Below are positions 36,540 to 51,500 of a DNA stretch of 64,000 bases, one piece after another (position 1 is the stretch's first letter; each line of letters begins with the position of its first letter). Under the pieces are notes generated by a model. It had not been told where the DNA came from and did no database searches. It saw only the letters and a list, made by a program, of their open reading frames with translations. Origin of the DNA: Holothuria scabra (lineage: Eukaryota > Echinodermata > Holothuroidea > Aspidochirotida > Holothuriidae); contig CM074194.1 in the NCBI GenBank assembly GCA_037179385.1, forward strand, positions 4,605,001 to 4,669,000, written 5' to 3'. Both the position numbers and the translations under genes were made by a program.

Positions 36540-39500
36540 TTAATTCTTAAGTTTAACTACGTCTTTATGTATTTTCAGTTTTGGATTTTTCAAAACTTTC
36601 TTGTTAAACTTGGCAAATAATTTCTCTTCGGTTGAAATGGTTGGATCACCACCTCTGCTATGGAATTCAGAGAGTACCTACAAGAAAAACAGTGAAATAG
36701 GAATTAGTTAGTAGAGATCTTTGTGGTCTCACATACCCAGCCCTTGAAGTAAAACTGTGTTATCTTGCGCTCCAGTAATGTGGGAATACAGGTTCACGTG
36801 GGGTCGCCATGTTAATTTCGATCCATCTCAATTCACAGGGTTATGACGTTTTAAACACTGTATTTGTTTTAATCAAGCAAGGTCACAGGTGTTTATGTCA
36901 CTGGTGACAGGTACTTTCTAACATTTTACAGTAATTGGTCTGTGAAATATTTGACCTCGTTACTATGGTAACACTACCCAATCAACGAAATGAGTGGTAG
37001 GTGAGAACACAGACTGGAAAACACAGTGTTAACCTGCAGTTTTGCCTAATTGTAAACACACAGAGTGTCACAGTGTACATGAGACCAAGCCTTTAATGAC
37101 ACAACAACATGAGAGTGGTATATAGTGTAAGCAAAATAAGAAAGTTCAGATGCAGTTTCAGATCAAGTTCGGTTTCAAATATGCTTTAAATCCATTTCCA
37201 GTCGTCCCCCACACACTATACCTAAGTTTATATCCCAATTCCAATCGCAATTGGGGCTACAGTACTTAACAACAGTATGGCCAACATTTTGAGTTTCTAA
37301 TGTCTCCTTCCCCTCAATTCCTCTATGACACGTACAATTTTTTGGATATGAGCCTGATTACTGCCATACTGTAGAGCGAAAAGCGTAAAATTTCAATGAA
37401 TACAATTGCTCCACTGTCAAAAATCTTAATTGATCATCAATCAGTATCACTGAAGATAACTTAGATACACATGCTATAATAACAAATGAGAGAAAGGGCT
37501 AGCCCTGTGCAACATGAAACATGAATACCGTAAGTTGAAGATCTGCAAGTTACCAACTTGGTTAGTCAGTAGATATATTCTAACCAATGATTATTTATTG
37601 TGACTTAAATGATCAGCAAATTAGGTTTCAACCTAACAAATATTTACAAGATGATTGGGTTTGTGAAGAAAATGAGATCCTTCACTAGTCTAGCAATAGA
37701 ACCACAGCATGAATCTGTTGTATAGGCCAAACAAAATATACTGCACAGGCCTTGAAAAAATCTGTGCAATTTACTGACAATTTAATGTAACTTCTACATA
37801 TGCAAACGGAATTCTGTACAGAATTATCTCTCAGAAGGAGCCGCCAGCATTGTAAGACAGAAGAGACTTGCACCTCCTGACCAATAGTCATTCAATGACT
37901 TTTATCTTGATCAATAAGAGTCTTACTGTATTACACCAAATGTACCTCTAATTTAATTTGATGTGGGCTAGCATACAAATAAACTATTTTGCTACAGCAG
38001 TGCAGTATTGCTTACACTGATATTTATGCCACATCAATTTGTCCAAGACCTTTTTGGCTTGGAATGAACTCCCACACAAAATAGTCACCAAAACTGGTCT
38101 CCCTTTTTTCTCAAATTTGCTTTTCTCGAAGAACTTTCTATGCATTTGATGACTTCCCATCCCTCAATACCTCCAGTTTAATCTCACCTTAAGAGCATTT
38201 AGGCAGTCTCATTCAAGATTTAAAATGTCAAAGATAGCTAGGCTTCTTGAGATGTTATTCTTACAGAAGACTGAAAGTTAAACAAACCCCTCAAAGTCCC
38301 TTAAACAATAAAGGCTTTGCATATTATGAGACCCCACGGAACTAAAAGCTGAGCTTAGGCGCATCGAGTACTTGCCACACAAATATGTGGATCAAATTAT
38401 GGAGGAAAAATGCTAATTTCACAAGGGAAATTTTATGAAAAAACTTTATGTTCAACTTCTTATCATTCATTTATGTCACAAAAAAAACCAAGATTGTCAT
38501 CTCCTCTGAAAGTACCTTTATCAGAAGATGTTGGTGTATGCTATGATGTCTGCACTGCCAGAAAACATCTTGAAATCATACTCATTTTAGTACAATACAT
38601 GACAGGTACTTATAAGGCTGAATTTTTTCAAAGACTCTGTGTAGATATAATGAACATACCTTTTTCCTCAACTTTTTCAGAGGAATCTCACCATCAGCTT
38701 TCTCAAGAATTTCTATTATGACAGCATTCCATGGAAACTTCCCTCCTAGAAGAACAAATTACAAGGAAATGCATTCAAATTACTGTATATGGTTGGAACA
38801 TTTGATTAAAAAATGACATTCGTTAATTCTGTTGATACAGGCAAGTTGGAACAAACTACAAGTATTAGTCACAAGACATTTTTGCCCTTTAAATGAAGTT
38901 ATTCATTATCCCAGAGAGTTCCAATTCTCCCATCCTACTTACTTTTAGTCCCTCCCAAAAACATCTACACCTAATCATCATCCAGACAAAATACCCAGTT
39001 TACTACATCACTGAATACCATTGTGAGTACAAAAGGCCCTAATGTGTAATCAGAACACTGTCAGCACATGCTGTGTATATGAGCTACTCTGTTTTTTTTT
39101 TTAAATTTCATGTTCATCAAAGAGCTGTGCCAATTGAAAATTCCTGCAGATAACCAACAAAGCTGTAGGTTTAGGTGATGAATGACTGCCTGTAAGAGTC
39201 TCGAAAGGTCTTACAATCATTAGAATAAGCAAATTCTGGAATGACCCTTATTTTTTAAAGATATGGTTAACCCCCCCTTGGGGAAAAAGTGAATTGCATC
39301 CTCCACTTATGGAGATAAATGGTCTGTCTTGATGGAAAAGGACTGCAACTTCTATTCCCAAACAAGCACTGAAATAAAAGGTGGAATCCATGCTACTCGT
39401 CTTTGTATCCCACAGGATCGAGGCCACCTGAACATTTTACTGACTTGCACAATTTTTGATCCCTGTACCTCTGCCACCTTTTCAATTTCAATTTTTTTTT

Positions 39501-42500
39501 TACTTAATACTGTAGACCTATCTGTGGGCAACCTTTTAAATTGGTGGATATACATGTACAAATGCTGTGCTGTGCTTTGCTACCAAAAGCAATTGTCAAG
39601 AAGGGCCCTACCCATAAGACCAGAAAGCCAAAAGGCTTAGTGATTCCTTGCCACTGAAATGTAAGCTTTTTTCTCAAATTAACAGTGCTCTGTTATGTTT
39701 TTCAAATTGACAGTGCTCCGTAATGTACCCACAAAGTATACATGGAAGGCATCCAAGCTTCCCCCACTGAGACCTGAATGATCTTTGACCACCTAGAACT
39801 ACGGTTCTGCTCACTCTATCGCATCCACATACTATGTGTGAAATTTTGCAGTATCCAAGACTCCAACTATGAGAAATTGTGTAAACATGATTTTGAGACT
39901 TTGACCTCTTGTGACCCCAAATGACCTTTGAAATGACCTCCACCAAGAACAATAGGGATAATCTATTCAATATGACCAGTACACACTCCAAATATGAAAC
40001 GAGTCATGCTTACCTTTCTTAAGATATCGTGTAAACAATCTATTTCTAAGGAATTTATCATTTGACCTCTCGTGACCCCAAATGACCTTTGACCTCCACG
40101 GAAATTGATAGGAATCATCTACTCAATATGACCAACTCACACACCCAAATATGAGCATAGTCACATGTACCTTTCCTGAGATATCGTGTTTACGGTGTTT
40201 GGACCTTTTGACCTCTCGTTACCCCAAATGACCTTTGACCTTCACCAAAAACAATAGGGATCACCTACTTGATGTGGTCAACCCACACACCAAATATGAG
40301 ATTAGCCACACTTCTTCTTCTTGAGATATCGTGTAAACAAGCTATTTCTAAGGAATTTATCATTTGACCTCTCGTGACCCCAAATGACCTTTGACCTCCA
40401 AGAAAATCGATAGGGATCATCTACTCAATGTGACAAACCTACACATGAAATATGGGCAGAGTCATATGTACTGTTCCTGAGATATCATGTTTACAATGTT
40501 TTGTCATTTTGACCTCTCAAATGACCTTTGACCTCCACCAAAAACAGTAGGGTTCATCTACTCAATATTGCCAACCCACACACCAAATATGACATTAGTC
40601 ACACTTACCCTTCTTGAGAAATCATGTAAACAAGCCAAAGGCGCCTTACGCACACACATACACACACATACATGACATCACCATCGCATAGATTCCTTGG
40701 CTGCCTTCGGCAAGGAATCAAAAATAGGAGAACAACAAATGGTGCCGACTTAAAATATTGTTCTGGACCCTTCCCTTTCGCTTCAGTGACACAATTTTAC
40801 CTGTACCTTTAACTCTAATCAAATATTAGCTGTTAAGTCCATATGTAATAGTTTTATTTTTTCAAATGGTAAGGGCATTTCCTTCAAGATTACATGTCTT
40901 GCAGCCTTGCAGGCAAATATCACACCATTTTGACAACAACTAGTGGAAAAGGCTAGTCAAATACTTCTTGTAAATGATCAATTTTGTAGCCATACTGTAC
41001 ATTATACTGTACATGGCTGTGGCGCATGTGCACTGGTGCTTATACAGTATTTCATTGAGTAAAGATGTTATGTTTCAAGAATTCTGTTTTATGGCATGGA
41101 ATGAACTGATTTCCACATATACAGATGAGCAATGCAATGCACTAGATGTTACCATCAAGCTACAAACTAAGCTTGAGTGTAAACAAGGATGAGTTTTTGA
41201 CAGCAGTTGCTTTGGCTAAAAGTAAGAAGATCAGGAAAATTAAACTGAAACTGTCTGAATTACAGATAAAGGTTTGATAGGGCCTAAGCTTCAACTTATA
41301 CCCTTCTAGTTAATAGTCTAGTAGTACATGAAGCCTTTTTTCCAGTTGTTGGGCATTGGAATTATATAGCATCCCTACTACATTGCTTATATAGAGTATC
41401 GTAAACAATGGCAGTAGTTGATAGTTTTTAAGTCTTTTGTATAAATTCTCCTGGGATTCAAACTCTTCTAAGTGAGTTAGTTAGTTAGTTCGTTAGATAG
41501 AGTTTTATGGCCCAGTTTTGAACCTACTGGTTCAAGTAGAGCCGGCCACAGGCTTTTTTCAGGTTGTGGCTCATTGGCTTGTTTTCCTTACTCCATGGTT
41601 TATGCGGAGCATCACTCACAACTACAGTAGGTTCCAGTACAGTAGGTCTTTTAGGTGAAAGTTGGATGCTCCACCAACAAGACCACACAGTTGTTCTGAA
41701 ACTGTCTGCAGTGGGATGAGAATATTTTGCATTTAATGATTATGTTCCATTGAATCTACAAACCTTTAGTTGATTCTTCAAGCTCAGGTTCCTCATCATT
41801 TGGTCCTGTATGTTCTACATCTACAGCATCTACTCCATTAAAATCCTCTCCATTCATCTTCTCTCTCTTCTTCTTTTTCCTCTTTTTCTCCTTGTGGCTC
41901 TTTCCATTTAATGTTTCAGATGATGTTTGTGAAGGGCTTTGATATAAACTTTCTTCAACAATCCCACCAGGGTAAAAATTACTTTCCACAGCACCCTCAT
42001 TTAAACTTTCAGGGATTCCATTGGTCTCCTCTCTTCTCTTTTTTTTCTTCTTCTTCCTTTTTACTTCTGCTCCAACCTCTACATCTTCTCCTTCTTCTTC
42101 TGCTTCAAGGGGATCTCCCTGCCTCTTCCGCTTCCTACCTCCTGCAGACTCCTCTGTATCCCTTACGTCTTCATCATCGGCTGACTTTTCCTTATGTCTC
42201 TTCTTCCTCTTCTTGGATTTTTCGTTGTCTCTTGGTTCATCTTCTTTTTGTTCTTTATTATTTATACGCTCTTTCTCAACTGGTTTGGTGGACTCCGTTT
42301 CTTGCTTGGATACTTCCTGCGTAGATGTTGGTGGAACATTGTTTGGCTTCTACAGTAAAACAAAAAGGCAACCTTTCCATAATATGGACCACTTATATAA
42401 CAGATGTGCAACTTGAATGGATGCTTTTAATAGTGAAAATATGCCAATGGAAGGTATTAAGTATTCATGCTGGGAAAAGCCCCTCAGCTACTTTTCATAT

Positions 42501-45500
42501 TTGGTATCCGTTATTATAGGCACATGACAGGAACCTTAGATTAAGCCAAGTTCAATGGAGTGCTATGTGTGTACATTGATCCATGAAGTTACTGAGGAAG
42601 TGTCCAGTGACCAACACAATAGAGGCATTGTGATTGCATTATTCTATGAAACTGAAAATAAAAGCAGCAATGGCTCTCAGGATCTTCAATTTTTTCAAAT
42701 GAGTAAAGCATAGGTTCCCCTCATGTTAAACATACTTAAAACTTTAGACATCTTTCTCACATCCTATCTATCCTTCCCTTTCTGCCCCCCCCTTAAAAAA
42801 AATACAAAATTAAAACCAAAAGTATGCACAAAAACAGTCCAAATAAAGGGGTCAGAAAACATAACATAAGTGACATTTACCACGATGATAGAAATGACCG
42901 TTTTAACCATCCATACAAATAGCACACAAATCCTTCAAATTTCACCACATAAAGTGCGATTCTGAAACAGTTGGTGTTTAAGATTTTAAGAGGACCCAAG
43001 GGTAAGTAGGTGTTAACCTGTTGCAAAGAGCTTGTCACAAATCAGTTTGAAGAGTTGAGACAAAAAGCCATGAAATACCTTTTGCCAGGAAAGGGCTCTG
43101 ATAGGTTTCAGATGGGACAAATGACTGTGCATTCCTTTGCAGAAAAACGAAAGATTTAATGCAGTAGTAGTCAAAATATAAAATTTTGAAACAAAGTGGC
43201 ATCTGGCAGGGGATATAATTCCAGATAACAGAAATCAGGTGCATGTATAAAATGCAACATAATTCAATAATATTAGTTGCAGCTCTAGTTTCTTTTGAAG
43301 TACTGTCCCTGTTTATAGTTAAAAGCAAACCTGCTTATAAATAGTTCCTCTTCTTTGGAATACAGTTAGTTTTAAGAGATGTTTATAAAACAGGTGTTGA
43401 TTCATTAATGTTTTCTTTAGCAAAGCAATTTACCACAAATGTATTTGGAGTAATAAATTTATTAATACTAGTTAGATGAGGTTTTATGGCTCAGTTTCCA
43501 ATGGACTGGAGCTGGCCACAGCCCTTTTTCCACTGGTTGAGGCTCACTGGCTTTTCTCCCTACTCCATTGCTTATAATAAGCACCAAGCACAATGGCAGT
43601 GGATTCCATTTTAACCAGCCAGAACTACTGATGAACAAAAGCCTCACAACAATTTTCACAAACTTCTGATTTGACAATTTTGTATATGGCTGACAAAACT
43701 TTCACCTCTTCCTCATCAATTTTCTGAAATAAAATCTGAGTCATCACCCTTTTCCTACCTGATAAATCTAAAAACTCTCAATAACTGAAAGAAATGAAAG
43801 ATACTCTATGAGAACCTCTAAAGAAAAAGCAAAAAGATATACATCATTCAAGGTCGAAAAAATGCCTACATCCATCCGTTAAACTGTTATTTCCAGGCTT
43901 TTGTCTATTCATTGATGAATCAAAACTGTCTCCTGGATTTCCTCTCACCTGAGTTGATGCATGAGTACTGATCACATTCCAAACTTGATCGATTAATTTC
44001 TGATCCCACAAATGTAAACTACTCCCAAGAAAATTCTGCAAAGGAAAATAAGGAAAGTGATTTACATGTAATATTTGACAGTCTACTTGACCTGATACAG
44101 CATCTTCTTGAGATTCTGATCGATAGATTTGAGAAAAAAAAAATAACATTGCTCAATTGTTAGAATGTCCTGCAGATTTTCAACAGGGAGGGCCTTTGAT
44201 CCTCTTAAACATATTCATCCAGAAATAATATTCAGCCAATATTTTGTATCTTTTCTGCCAGTGTTCATGCAACTGCTCCTTCACATGATGGCAACAACAA
44301 GGGTCTGCCATTGCTTTTTATGTAATGAAAGGGTCTGTTTATTCTTAGCAAGCTCTTGTAAACTACTGCACATTTTAGGAGGGGAAAACTCTTTACTGCA
44401 TCCCCCTCTACCATTATAACTGATACCAAAGCAAGCTCTCACAAGTACTGAAAACTTCCCAAGAAATATATGCAGGATTTGTCACAGAAGTCAGATGGAA
44501 TCCTACACTTTTAGTGGACTTCCCTGTGGGATGGGAGTTGTAGAATGCTCACAGAATATTACATGCCTGTCTCGTAAGAAGGGAGGACTTGAAATCAAGT
44601 TGAACTTCACTTGAATCCATGGTTGAGCCTTAAGGTCCTTCCAAAATTGAACATTTTACACCGTAATTTCTTTGCAATTAATCCTTAATAAACATAAGCT
44701 CAATATGCAAATCTGGTGATTTTTAGAGAGGGACATGTTGTAAAAAGCTAATGACATCATTTGTTTTTACAATCTTCATTCCAAATATTGTAATATTAGT
44801 TTGTTCTGCTGAGGTTTTAATTCTAGAAGTTTAATCTGATGAGTAATTAAGAGATAATATAATGTTCTCAAAAGCAATGTCAACACTGTGCAACACTTCA
44901 TATTATTTTTGCATAAGCAACAAATTGCTTCAGAAATATTCAAACTTCAAAGAGGTGTAGCGTGAGAACTGTAAAAGATATTGGCATAATTCGAACAGAG
45001 TTTTCATCAAAAAAGTTCACTCTGTAACTACCAATTGAAGTCAGGATCAAGCTGACACTCTATACCACATTTGTTTTGGTGTGTTCAGAGTCCGAAATAA
45101 GTAGTCTTACAGGTGCAAATTGTCCCATTTACAGTAACAGTGCTCTCATTGTGCCCAGAAACACATGTGATCACCCAGAAACACCTATGATCACTAAATG
45201 AGCATAAATTTGTTCACAAAACTAGAACCTGGTGGGTTTCAAATAAACTAAGCTTTAATAGCATCAACATAAAATTCTACGCTAGCAAAGAATGTTAAAA
45301 TTCACATCATATTCTGCAAACAAAGAGACACATTTACGCCCACTGGTAGTTTGCATGATGAAACATCAGAAATCAGACTCCCTTTTTAGACATTTTTACA
45401 TTGCAGTGTTTAACAATTTGGCAGGAGAGAATATTACAACCAACATTGTCATTGCAGGTACATGCTATCCTAACACAATAATCCATGAAATATGTATCAC

Positions 45501-48500
45501 TAAGCTTTCTCACTGTGCTTTGTACAGTCATTATGCACTGTGATCAAAACATTTTTGGAACTTCTTTCAATTCATGATTTAACATATGTTCATGCAAGGT
45601 AAAAAGGCATGAATAATATGATCAGGAGGCTCTATCTATTCTCTCCTAAAGCTATTCCTTTTGAGTTAGTTGCAGCCTCCATGATTTCATCACAAATCCA
45701 AAGCATTGCAAAACATTACTACAGTAAACTGAAATTTGGCAACTTATCGTGATTGAAGTGACAAGTGGCAGTTGAAATTGAAGTACCCCATTACATGGTG
45801 AATGTCACTATAAAAACTATGTCATGAGATGTCAACTGAAATGGAAACGAATCCTCAAACTTTTATGAGGACCTTTCTGCTTTTACCATAAGGCAATTAA
45901 GAATAGTTTAAAAACAGGCAAATTATTACCAAAGAGAAATTTTACAGGTGAACTGAAGTATCACTTACTTTATCAGCACTATTGTAGGGTATCATCACAC
46001 TACAGAGAGCCCAGTACCCAGCACATAAACTGCTCTGTACAGGTTGTAAACTTACAACACTACCAGATTTTATGTAATTGACTGGTTAGGAAAACACTTT
46101 GAGCCTCCATAAAAATTTCTTGAAAAAAATTTTTCTTAACATACGGTATCAAAGAGATACTACCAACTGGTAACACTGATAAGAACATTTACCTTTAGAA
46201 GTTAAATTTCCACTGATCAAGAATCAGGTATTGTAAAGTACAAGCAGCAGGGTTTCTGTCAAGGAGGTCCTACAAGGTCAGGGGGGTGGGGGATTTGTCC
46301 TGCTTTTCAGATGGAGGAAGGTAAAAACATCCCTTTAATTTTCCCCAAAATAAAAAAATTGACAGTATCTTGGATTAATTTCTAAATGGCACATCTGCAG
46401 CAATGTTTGAACAAGGGCAGCATCAATTCGAAATTAAGTTTTGACACTTTTTTGAGGTTATGACTGAATCCTTGCTACAGCAGGATTAAACAAATCCCCT
46501 GATAAACAATCCAAAGAAAGGAAAAGGTCACCTTCAGCATGTGCAAAGCTTAATGTCATAGCCACCATGCCAGTACCCTACATAGTCTATTTACAATTAA
46601 GTTTGTGGTCAAACAAGGTTCAATATCAGTAACAATAGGGATGTATTCATGTTGGTAAGCAGCTAACCCAATGAATAATTAAAGCAAAATAAAAAAAAAG
46701 TCTGGAGCTTGCAGTAACCTCATGCTGTACCATTAACATCAAATCCAAAAAAAAGGGTACCGCTACCATAGTACTCACAGCAAACTTTGCTTTCTTCCGA
46801 GGAATGTTTTCATGGCCAGCATTTACAATGCTATCTAGCACATTCTTCACCTTTGGATTCAATGACGGACTCCTGCTAGCTTCACGTACTGTCTACAGAA
46901 AGGTAATTAAGACAGGATATTCCTAGCACTCTCTTGGTAATATTTCAAAGCAAAATTGATATGTCTACAGTGTTCACATTATACATTCAAAAAATTTGAT
47001 ATAAACTTAAAGAGTACTAAAACTGTTTCATTAACCTCAGGGAAATCTTTAAAAACCCCTGGGTCAGTGAGCAGTGGGCAGAGTGAGGCTGGTGTGTTGT
47101 TTTTATTTAACTTGAATAGATTTATATGAGCTCCCATTCTTCATCTAGGTGTGCAAAAGATCACACTCCTCACAGTGATTTCAGGTGAGCGATGGCACTT
47201 GCACACCTCGAAATTTAAGGCCTGAGTGAGTCTTTCTCTCGCTTCACAAGTGGTGACTGCAGACTAAGTACGCTACACTTTGGCACACAAAGATTATAAT
47301 GCTAGCTTCACCCTGAGTGGTCACTGATGATTTTTGGTGAAGACTTCAAGAAAGTCTTCATCAAAGGATTCATCACATCTGCTGTTCTCTTTTTGGTTTA
47401 AGTCAGTGTCAGCAATACAAAGTGTAATTGCATGATTTCAGCACTGAATTTAAAGTGCAGCCAAAAAAATTTGATCATCCTACAGTCCTACCAGTACAAC
47501 ATACATGGTTGTGTTCAGGGAGTAGGCCTGCGTACTTTTCCAATGCCCCCCTTAAAAAAAATGGAACAGGAACTTTACCACCACCCCCTCCCCCAACTCC
47601 CCATATCTTGAGTAACAGCACCAACACTGATTTATTGTGTATCACAATTTGATTGTTTATGCAAGAAAATAGGTCCTGGATTTTTTTTTTCTTACTACCA
47701 TTATTATTATTATTATATTTTGTTCAACTTGATTCACTCTACAATAAATTTCAGTTTGTTCAAGAGGATATTTTTGGAAGAGATCACTGCTGCATGATTA
47801 TTTTCATTTCACATTTCTTTTACAGAGGTACAGTGTGTTGCCTTGTAGTAGGGTTACAGTTAGAGGATTTTGAGCAGCACTACAGTGCTTTGTCAGTGTT
47901 GTGAGCAAAAACCAGAAAGTCCTTACCCTCTGTTGTGACTCAAGTAGCTATCAAATTACCTGTCGTGCGGTAGTTTACAGAAACTTTTGCTAGCAATATT
48001 AGTGATGATCAGGGATTAAGGAATGTCTGGTTTGGCATCAAATGATCAAATTTATTTGAATTTATGCAATTTTATGTCTACTTCTATGAATTTTTACACA
48101 TTTCTCATGGCATTTTCATTGAATTTTGTGCAGCTTGTGAGCATGGCATTTGCTCTACATATTCTATGGCAATAAATACTTTAGTTCTGGTTGCAGCGGC
48201 CAGCACCATACAGCGTGACTAGAACCTTGCCCCAAAACTGAATTATGAAGCTTACTTCAATCCATCCAGTCTGTTTCACCTGTCCCTTTTGTACAACTGC
48301 CTTATAATTCTTCCCTCCATATTTCTGGTCCTCTGAAATACAGGAGACGTGATCTCTGTATGCATCCCCACTGTGAATAACAAACAAAACTGACTTTAAT
48401 TAGCCTTCTGATGGCTCTCCTTATAATTACAAATACATACAGTAACATAATGAATTGCTGTTAAGTGTAAAAAGCCACTTAACATATTTAGGAATAGCTG

Positions 48501-51500
48501 TCTGGCCTTTCTAAATACATGGTTTGTTAAGAGGCAGACTAGCTTATTCTTTTCAAGTACAACTGGTGACTCCCATTTGAGTGGAATTTTCCAAACAATA
48601 CTTTTTGTAAAACTGGCTATTGGTAATGGACAAGTACAACCAGAATACTTAACTTCAAGCTTTAAACACTTTATGTGTGCCATGCTCATTGTGGTCCTGG
48701 CACAGGGTACAACATATAAAAATTAGGGTCCTTTTGTAGACATGGAACCATCTCCCCCCCCCCAAAAAAAAAGGAAACAACCAGAAAACAAGAGCCCAAT
48801 GGGCACTGTGGTTCCTTGCTGGATATTATAAGAACTGTACAGCCAGTCTCCGAAACTGAGCTAAGCAAAAGTTCATACTCAATGTTTGTAACATTGTCAT
48901 AAGGGGTATTTTAGAACTAATATTACATGAAATCAAAGATTAAATTTCTGTGGTCTTACTTACATTCAACTTTTATAATGCTTGGTGATCCTTCAAAAAC
49001 ACTACCTCATTTCCACATGTATTTATGCTTGTAATCAAACTTGATATTATCACCAATAAACAATACACAATGTGGTCAGAGAGTGAAAAACACCCCTTAT
49101 ATTTCTCTCACAAGTTATTTTTACCTGCTCTCAAATAAAACTTGCTATTACTTTAAAACAATCTACCATTTGTCCTGTTTCTTACCTCTACACAGAAAAC
49201 AGTGTTTATTCAGCAGTTAAGCAGAAAGCAAGTGATTAATGGGGTGTGATAATAGAATGAGGATTAGGTTACCCCACAGAGCACAGCAGTATTAAAGAGG
49301 CATACTGTATAATCCATGCATTGCTTCCACTGGCAGAGAGACTAGTTTAATCCAGAGTGACCTGTGCTCAGTGAAATCTACAGATTTCAGTTACTGCCCT
49401 CTTAAAACTTTGATCCAAAATATGTGTACAACCCGAAGGAATCATTACTGAAGGAACGTAAAGGCCAAATTTCTAAGCTGTTTGGGTGCGTAAGCATGCA
49501 AAACCAGGTGAGATAAAAAATCTAGTGAAACTATCTTTATCTAGCTTACGAGATTTTCTAAATAACATCTCCAGCGATTGACCTCTAGTGACCTTGATGA
49601 CCTTTGACCTTAAGGTAGCGGGCCACTAACTCCAATACTCATGTCCAGGAAAATGTTTACTGACAGACAAAGCACCATAAATTATTTATGGGATGTTGTT
49701 TGTGACTGTGTTACTTACAAATCATCATTTTTGCATTTGGATTTTGTAGACAATGAGTTGAAATACATACTGTGCAAAATTCAAGGCAATCTGACCAATT
49801 TGAGTGACATTTTTTTATCGTATTACTCCACTCTGTGAAATGCCGTTTTTGGGTAGCTACTGTATTATGGCGGGAAACACATCCCTATCATTCAAGGCTC
49901 TCTAGCTCAAAATTTCAATGGTCATGGTATGGAAATTGAAAGTGCCATGAAAGTCGAGATTGTGGGCTTTGATCAGAGGGGTAGCATGTCCTGGTTGAAA
50001 ACTTCTACTGGGAGCTAGGGGGCACGGAAGTAGTCCAACTTAGTGCGTAAGTCAACGGGACTTATAATTAGTGGCCCGCTACCTTAAGGCAAGTTATGAA
50101 ATTTTTAAATTTTATAGCTAGAGACCCAAAATTGGTCTTAAATGTTTGCTTGTGGTCACCAAAATGGAAATACATGCTGACGAAGAACAATTTCATGCTT
50201 GAGTGATTTTTAGGGCCAAAAATTATCAGAGTTTTCTTGTTAAAGTTGACAATTTAAGCAGAATTCATTAAAATTTTGTCAAAATAGAAAACTTAGCAAG
50301 CTCATGATCCTCTGGGTAGATCATAGCATGATACAATTGAAGTATTTATGTCATCCGGGGGGATCCGTAGCTTGCCTCAGTGCATTTGGTATGTACCTAA
50401 GCAACAGCCAGCCACAGGCAGTTTTTGTATGTGGACTTTGTACAGTGGTTCTGTATATAAAACACATGCTGGGTTGTGAAATGACTGGACCCAAAGCAGT
50501 TAAACTGTGTGCACCTGTTGAGCGAAGTGTCCAGGAATGTTGCTTTACAGTGTAGGTATGCCATAAACCTAAAAAAGTGAGTTAATTATTATTACCAGCA
50601 ACCAACTGAAACTTCTGCTTGGACTTGATAAACAGGATAACTTGAAGAATAAAAAAGATGCTTGTATCAAAAGAGGTAGAACTAGGGAGCTACAAATTGG
50701 TGCACGAGTAGCCTTGGCTGTATATGAGTAGGCCTACTACTAGTATTAGGACCTATGGTGGTGGGGAAGGGGGGAGGAGGGAAGGTGTTTTGCCTGTAAA
50801 ATTCAGCACAAATCAGAGTGAATTGTTAGCCCTATACCCTTAAATTTAGGAACTCTCCTAACTTCTTTTATTTTTAATGCCATGCCTCTTTTATTTCGTT
50901 CTTCTATTTAGGCCTTAAGGGCTTGGTATATCCCACTGTAGACAGGGCAGCCTAACTAGATCACAGTGAAAGCAGGGTGAGCAACAGCCAGACAACTGAA
51001 ATACCTGATGTCTTCATGCTAGGGGTGGAGGAAGTTTGCCAAGGTACTGTAGGCATATTGCAAACTGTTGACTCATAAACCCACATGAAGTAAATTCTAC
51101 TCCATTGACACCTGCTCCCTGTTTTGTTAAATGCAAGAGGAAGTAGAGACCTTCTAAGCTGGCTTTTTAAAGCATGATGGCTGCATAAAAACCCCTTTCA
51201 CTGTAGTCATATGTAGTAACCATACAGTCCTGTAGCTTCAAAATTTTGTGTTTTTGTACTGAGGTGTTCTATGCCACCTGTTACCATGTGCTTGTTTGGA
51301 TTGATTAAAATGTTGCACATATGTATAACCTAAATTTCGTCAGAATTTATAAGAAACCACATGGCCTGTTGTTAAATCAAGCAGCTGTTTATGGTAATGT
51401 AGTAAGAGTGTGAAAATTAAGCTGCTAAATCCAACTTATTTTCTTATCCACAGAGTTGATGGTGCAAGCATGTACAGTAAATCAGCATACAGAAACATGT

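Noticed and set aside
39642..40719. Helitron
   Set aside because: A 3' hairpin exists, but it is not followed by CTRR and the element has an 11-bp terminal inverted repeat instead.
41911..42416. Long plus-strand frames rich in Ser/Leu/Phe
   Set aside because: They are antisense to the lysine/glutamate-rich LYAR exon at 41764-42349.
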